From: Planctomycetes bacterium syqfu
GTDB taxonomy: Bacteria > Planctomycetota > Phycisphaerae > Phycisphaerales > Phycisphaeraceae
Length of the DNA: 64,000 bases
Direction: 5' to 3'
NCBI GenBank assembly: GCA_020974905.1
Contig: CP087563.1
Coordinates: 5,952,001 to 6,016,000, forward strand
Within the stretch, counting starts at the first letter, position 1, and every line of letters begins with the position of its first letter. The translations under genes were made by a program, and so were the position numbers. The notes beneath the pieces were generated by a model. The model was given only the letters and a program-made list of their open reading frames with translations. It made no database searches and was not told where the DNA came from. Below are positions 61,697-64,000 of this stretch, piece after piece.

Positions 61697-62595
61697 TGAC
61701 TGACCAGGCCCAGGCATTACGACAATTGGTGGCACAAAACCAGCAAGTCACCCAACCCGCATCGCAGCAGCAACCCGTTGCGGCTAAGCGCCAGCGTCAC
61801 GCGCGCATCGTCGCTGTCACCAGTGGCAAAGGCGGCGTCGGTAAATCCAACGTCTCCGTCAACCTTGCCATCCAACTCACGCAGGCCGGCCGTCGTGTTG
61901 CACTACTCGATGCTGACCTGGGCACCGCCAATGCCGACGTGCTCTGCAATGTGCCCGTTGGTTCAACGCTCGCCCAAGTCGTCAACGGCCAGTACACCCT
62001 CAAGGAAGTCATGGTCAAAACACCCGGCGGATTCTATCTCGTCCCCGGCGCTTCAGGCTTGGCCAATATCGCGGACATGTCAGCTGATGCGCGCAAGCGA
62101 CTCGTTGATCAGATCTACGAACTTGAAGCCATGGTCGATGTCATCATCATCGACACCGGTGCAGGTGTTTCGTCGAACGTGCTTGGCTTTGCGTTAAGTG
62201 CGGATCAGATTCTTGTGGTGACCACGCCCGAGCCCACTGCCATGACCGACGCCTATGCTGTGATCAAATCACTGGTTTCCGAGCGTCAGGATTTGGACGT
62301 ACGCCTGCTGGTGAACATGGCCAGCGATGTCACCGAAGGTCGTGAGATTTACCATCGACTCAACGCAGTCTGTCGGCAGTTTCTCTCGATCAACATCCTC
62401 TATGCCGGTCACGTGATTTTCGACCCCGCGGTGCGAAAAGCTGTTCGCGCACAGGAACCGTTTTTACTGGCATCCCCCAAGTCCCAGGCCACGCAATGCA
62501 TTCGCAGCCTAGCTACCCGCGTGGACCGACTCGCGCAGATTCCCAGTGGTCCAGGCCTCATGGGTCGCATGACCCAATGGTTCAAACGCAAGTAA
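61693..62595 (+). CDS. flhG: flagellar number regulator FlhG (MinD-like ATPase)
   Basis: Limits flagellar number with FlhF. 300 residues. An N-terminal Gln-rich stretch (possible FlhF-activating motif), then the deviant Walker A VTSGKGGVGKSNVSVNLA, DADLGTANADVLCNV, and a C-terminal amphipathic end (GLMGRMTQWFKRK) that fits membrane binding. ATGA overlap with flhF. Confidence 0.94.
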   Translation: MMTDQAQALRQLVAQNQQVTQPASQQQPVAAKRQRHARIVAVTSGKGGVGKSNVSVNLAIQLTQAGRRVALLDADLGTANADVLCNVPVGSTLAQVVNGQYTLKEVMVKTPGGFYLVPGASGLANIADMSADARKRLVDQIYELEAMVDVIIIDTGAGVSSNVLGFALSADQILVVTTPEPTAMTDAYAVIKSLVSERQDLDVRLLVNMASDVTEGREIYHRLNAVCRQFLSINILYAGHVIFDPAVRKAVRAQEPFLLASPKSQATQCIRSLATRVDRLAQIPSGPGLMGRMTQWFKRK

Positions 62596-62738
62596 ACTCA
62601 GGCGAGCCGCGTCGTGTCGACGCGGGATTGAGCGCAGCTCAACACGACATTCACAACCATCTTCGAAATAAATCCAATCCCCTCGCGGTTATCTCGTATT
62701 ATACGCTCATCACGAACGATCACGATTGGACACACCGC

Positions 62739-63173
62739 ATGAACTTCACCTGGATCAACACACAGGACAACCTCGATTGGCAGGAACTCTCCGACCTCTA
62801 CCGCATCGCGCCGTTAGGCAACAAATCCCCGGACTTCCTGCGGACGGTCTTTACCAACAGTCTTTTTAAATGGTTCGTCTATCACGAAGGTAAACTCGTG
62901 GCAGTCGGTCGCGCACTGGCAGACGGTGCGGACTGCTCCTACATCGGTGATGTTGCGGTACATCCAGAGTATCAAGGCATGAAACTCGGCAAGCAGATCA
63001 TCGAAAAACTCATCGAAGATTCCAAAGACCATCGCAAAGTCATCCTCTATGCCAACGTGGGTAAAGAAGGTTTTTACACCAAACTCGGCTTCCATCCGAT
63101 GAACACCGCGATGGCTATTTTCAAAGATCAGCAATGGGCCTTGGATGCTGGCGTGACGCGCCTGCCTGACTGA
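62739..63173 (+). CDS. GNAT-family N-acetyltransferase
   Basis: 144 residues. Acetyl-CoA site: IGDVAVHPEYQGMKLGKQII (motif A, Q-x-x-G-x-G/L form) followed by LYANVGKEGFYTKLGFHP. Substrate unknown. The open frame begins at 62496 inside flhG; ATG 62739 gives the normal family length and lies after the flhG end. Probably the first gene beyond the flagellar cluster. Confidence 0.87.
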   Translation: MNFTWINTQDNLDWQELSDLYRIAPLGNKSPDFLRTVFTNSLFKWFVYHEGKLVAVGRALADGADCSYIGDVAVHPEYQGMKLGKQIIEKLIEDSKDHRKVILYANVGKEGFYTKLGFHPMNTAMAIFKDQQWALDAGVTRLPD

Positions 63174-63346
63174 TGAGTCGTCACGTTCTAGATTTATGTT
63201 TGACAGTATCAAGGACCCGCAGGAATCTTTCGGCTTCCAGCGGCTTTACTGTGTATATTGCGACATGATTCCGGTGTCACCCCAAAGTTGCAGGAAGTGA
63301 CGAAGTCAATTCCTGCGGGTGTCTTGATGGTTCCAACTTCACACAC

Positions 63347-63402
63347 AAAAAAACACGGTCGCAAATGAAATGACTCATTGACGACCGCGTTGATTTTTTG
63401 TC
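63347..63402. terminator. bidirectional terminator between GNAT gene and symporter
   Basis: CACGGTCG pairs with CGACCGCG across about 20 bases; A-run before and T-run after. It can end both the acetyltransferase and the minus-strand symporter transcripts. 63174-63346 shows nothing else. Confidence 0.65.
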
Positions 63403-63426
63403 AGGAATTTTGAGCGTGTTTTGAAG

Positions 63427-64000
63427 TTACGCGGTTTGTTCCGGGTTCTTTTTCTGGGTCATCAATGAAACGACAATGAGCGTGATAAAGCTCAATGGGA
63501 TCGACACAATGCCCGGACTCTTGAGGGGGATGGGGGCCGTAGCTGCATCCAGACCGTAAAGCTGGTACATCACCGGCGAGAAGATGATTAAGCCGACCGC
63601 TGAGGCAATGCCGATGATGATTGATGCCACGATGCCGTGTGCCGTGGTCTTTTTCCAGAACAGCAGCATCAGAATCGAAGGCAAGTTGGCGCTGGCTGCC
63701 ACGGCAAAGGCAAGACCGACAAGGAAGGTTACGTTCACTCCTTTGAATGTGATCCCAAGGATGATGGCGACCAGCCCCACCGCGATGGCAGCGAGTTTGC
63801 CCACGCCGACTTTCTGTTTTTCGGTCATGTTCATGCCACAGTACCGGTCGAGTAAGTCATGGGCGACGGCACCGGATGAGGCGACGATCAAACCGCTGAC
63901 GGTACCGAGTACGGTGGCAAAGGCGACGGCGGAGATGATCGCAAAGATCACCGTACCGAAGCTGCGAGCCAGTAGCGGGGCGGACATGTTGCTTGATTCG
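63427..64000 (-). CDS. sodium/solute symporter, ActP (cation/acetate) type, 5' end outside window
   Basis: C-terminal 190 residues of an SSS-family transporter; the frame stays open to the right edge. FAIISAVAFATVLGTVSGLI and ASSGAVAHDLLDRY match the ActP branch, followed by helices GVNVTFLVGLAFAVAASANL and GIVASIIIGIASAVGLIIFS. It probably takes up acetate or a similar monocarboxylate with a cation. The symporter at the other end of the window belongs to a different branch. Confidence 0.9.
   Translation of the reverse strand, partial: ESSNMSAPLLARSFGTVIFAIISAVAFATVLGTVSGLIVASSGAVAHDLLDRYCGMNMTEKQKVGVGKLAAIAVGLVAIILGITFKGVNVTFLVGLAFAVAASANLPSILMLLFWKKTTAHGIVASIIIGIASAVGLIIFSPVMYQLYGLDAATAPIPLKSPGIVSIPLSFITLIVVSLMTQKKNPEQTA

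Noticed and set aside
1-64000. tRNA or rRNA genes
   Set aside because: Gaps were read for cloverleaf and rRNA-like stretches and none was found by eye; a covariance-model scan would be needed to exclude a missed one.

Overview
The window reads as chromosomal DNA of a planctomycete of the class Phycisphaerae or a close relative. This is inferred from content, not from a database match: many LacI/GntR-linked pseudopilins with an H-X9-DG C-terminus, a signal peptidase I carrying a zinc ribbon, a PEP-CTERM protein, an OmcB-like DUF11 surface protein, marine-type glycan hydrolases and one long flagellar cluster. Shine-Dalgarno sites are of ordinary AGGAG type. I saw no tRNA, rRNA, CRISPR array, prophage or transposase gene.

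Layout. 1-3371: end of a sodium/solute symporter, an alkaline phosphatase and a LEA14-like lipoprotein, all on the minus strand. 3522-9342: a HEAT-repeat protein, then cassette 1 (LacI regulator, pseudopilin, GH16 glycanase). 9349-13434: an XRE/acyl-carrier-protein pair, nuoH and lepB. 13383-17165: cassette 2 (pseudopilin, GntR-type regulator, divergent GH28). 17214-26637: hexose-phosphate mutarotase between two mosaic repeats, rplT and rpmI, a LysM lipoprotein, a DUF11 protein, dus, a lipoprotein, pgi and a small zinc-ribbon protein. 26764-31699: PEP-CTERM protein and cassette 3 (LacI regulator, pseudopilin, secreted toroid-like protein). 32186-62595: a MerR-type protein, a TPR protein and a nearly uninterrupted plus-strand flagellar cluster: flgN-like, a two-component pair of FlrB/FlrC type, flgB, flgC, fliE, fliF, fliG, fliH, fliI, fliJ, a motE-like gene, fliK, flgD, a small unknown, flgE, flbD, motA, motB, fliL, fliN, fliO, fliP, fliQ, fliR, flhB, flhA, flhF, flhG. 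62739-64000: a GNAT acetyltransferase and the end of an ActP-like symporter.

How the genes work together. Three times in 27 kb a sugar-type regulator, a class-III-signal pseudopilin and a secreted glycan-active (or probably glycan-active) protein are packed together, which suggests self-contained glycan-use units. Two of the three have visible inverted-repeat operators. The flagellar cluster looks hierarchically controlled: a kinase/sigma-54 activator pair is followed by a near-perfect -24/-12 promoter in front of flgB, with two identical-geometry inverted repeats upstream as likely enhancer sites. fliM is absent from its usual place between fliL and fliN.

The other striking property is the density of small dispersed repeats: heptad GGGANTA arrays, 7-3-7 palindromes, CCCCGGAAGT units that also sit in coding linkers, REP-doublet-like mosaics and a nested MITE-like element between fliQ and fliR. 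They fill most of the gaps in the flagellar cluster.
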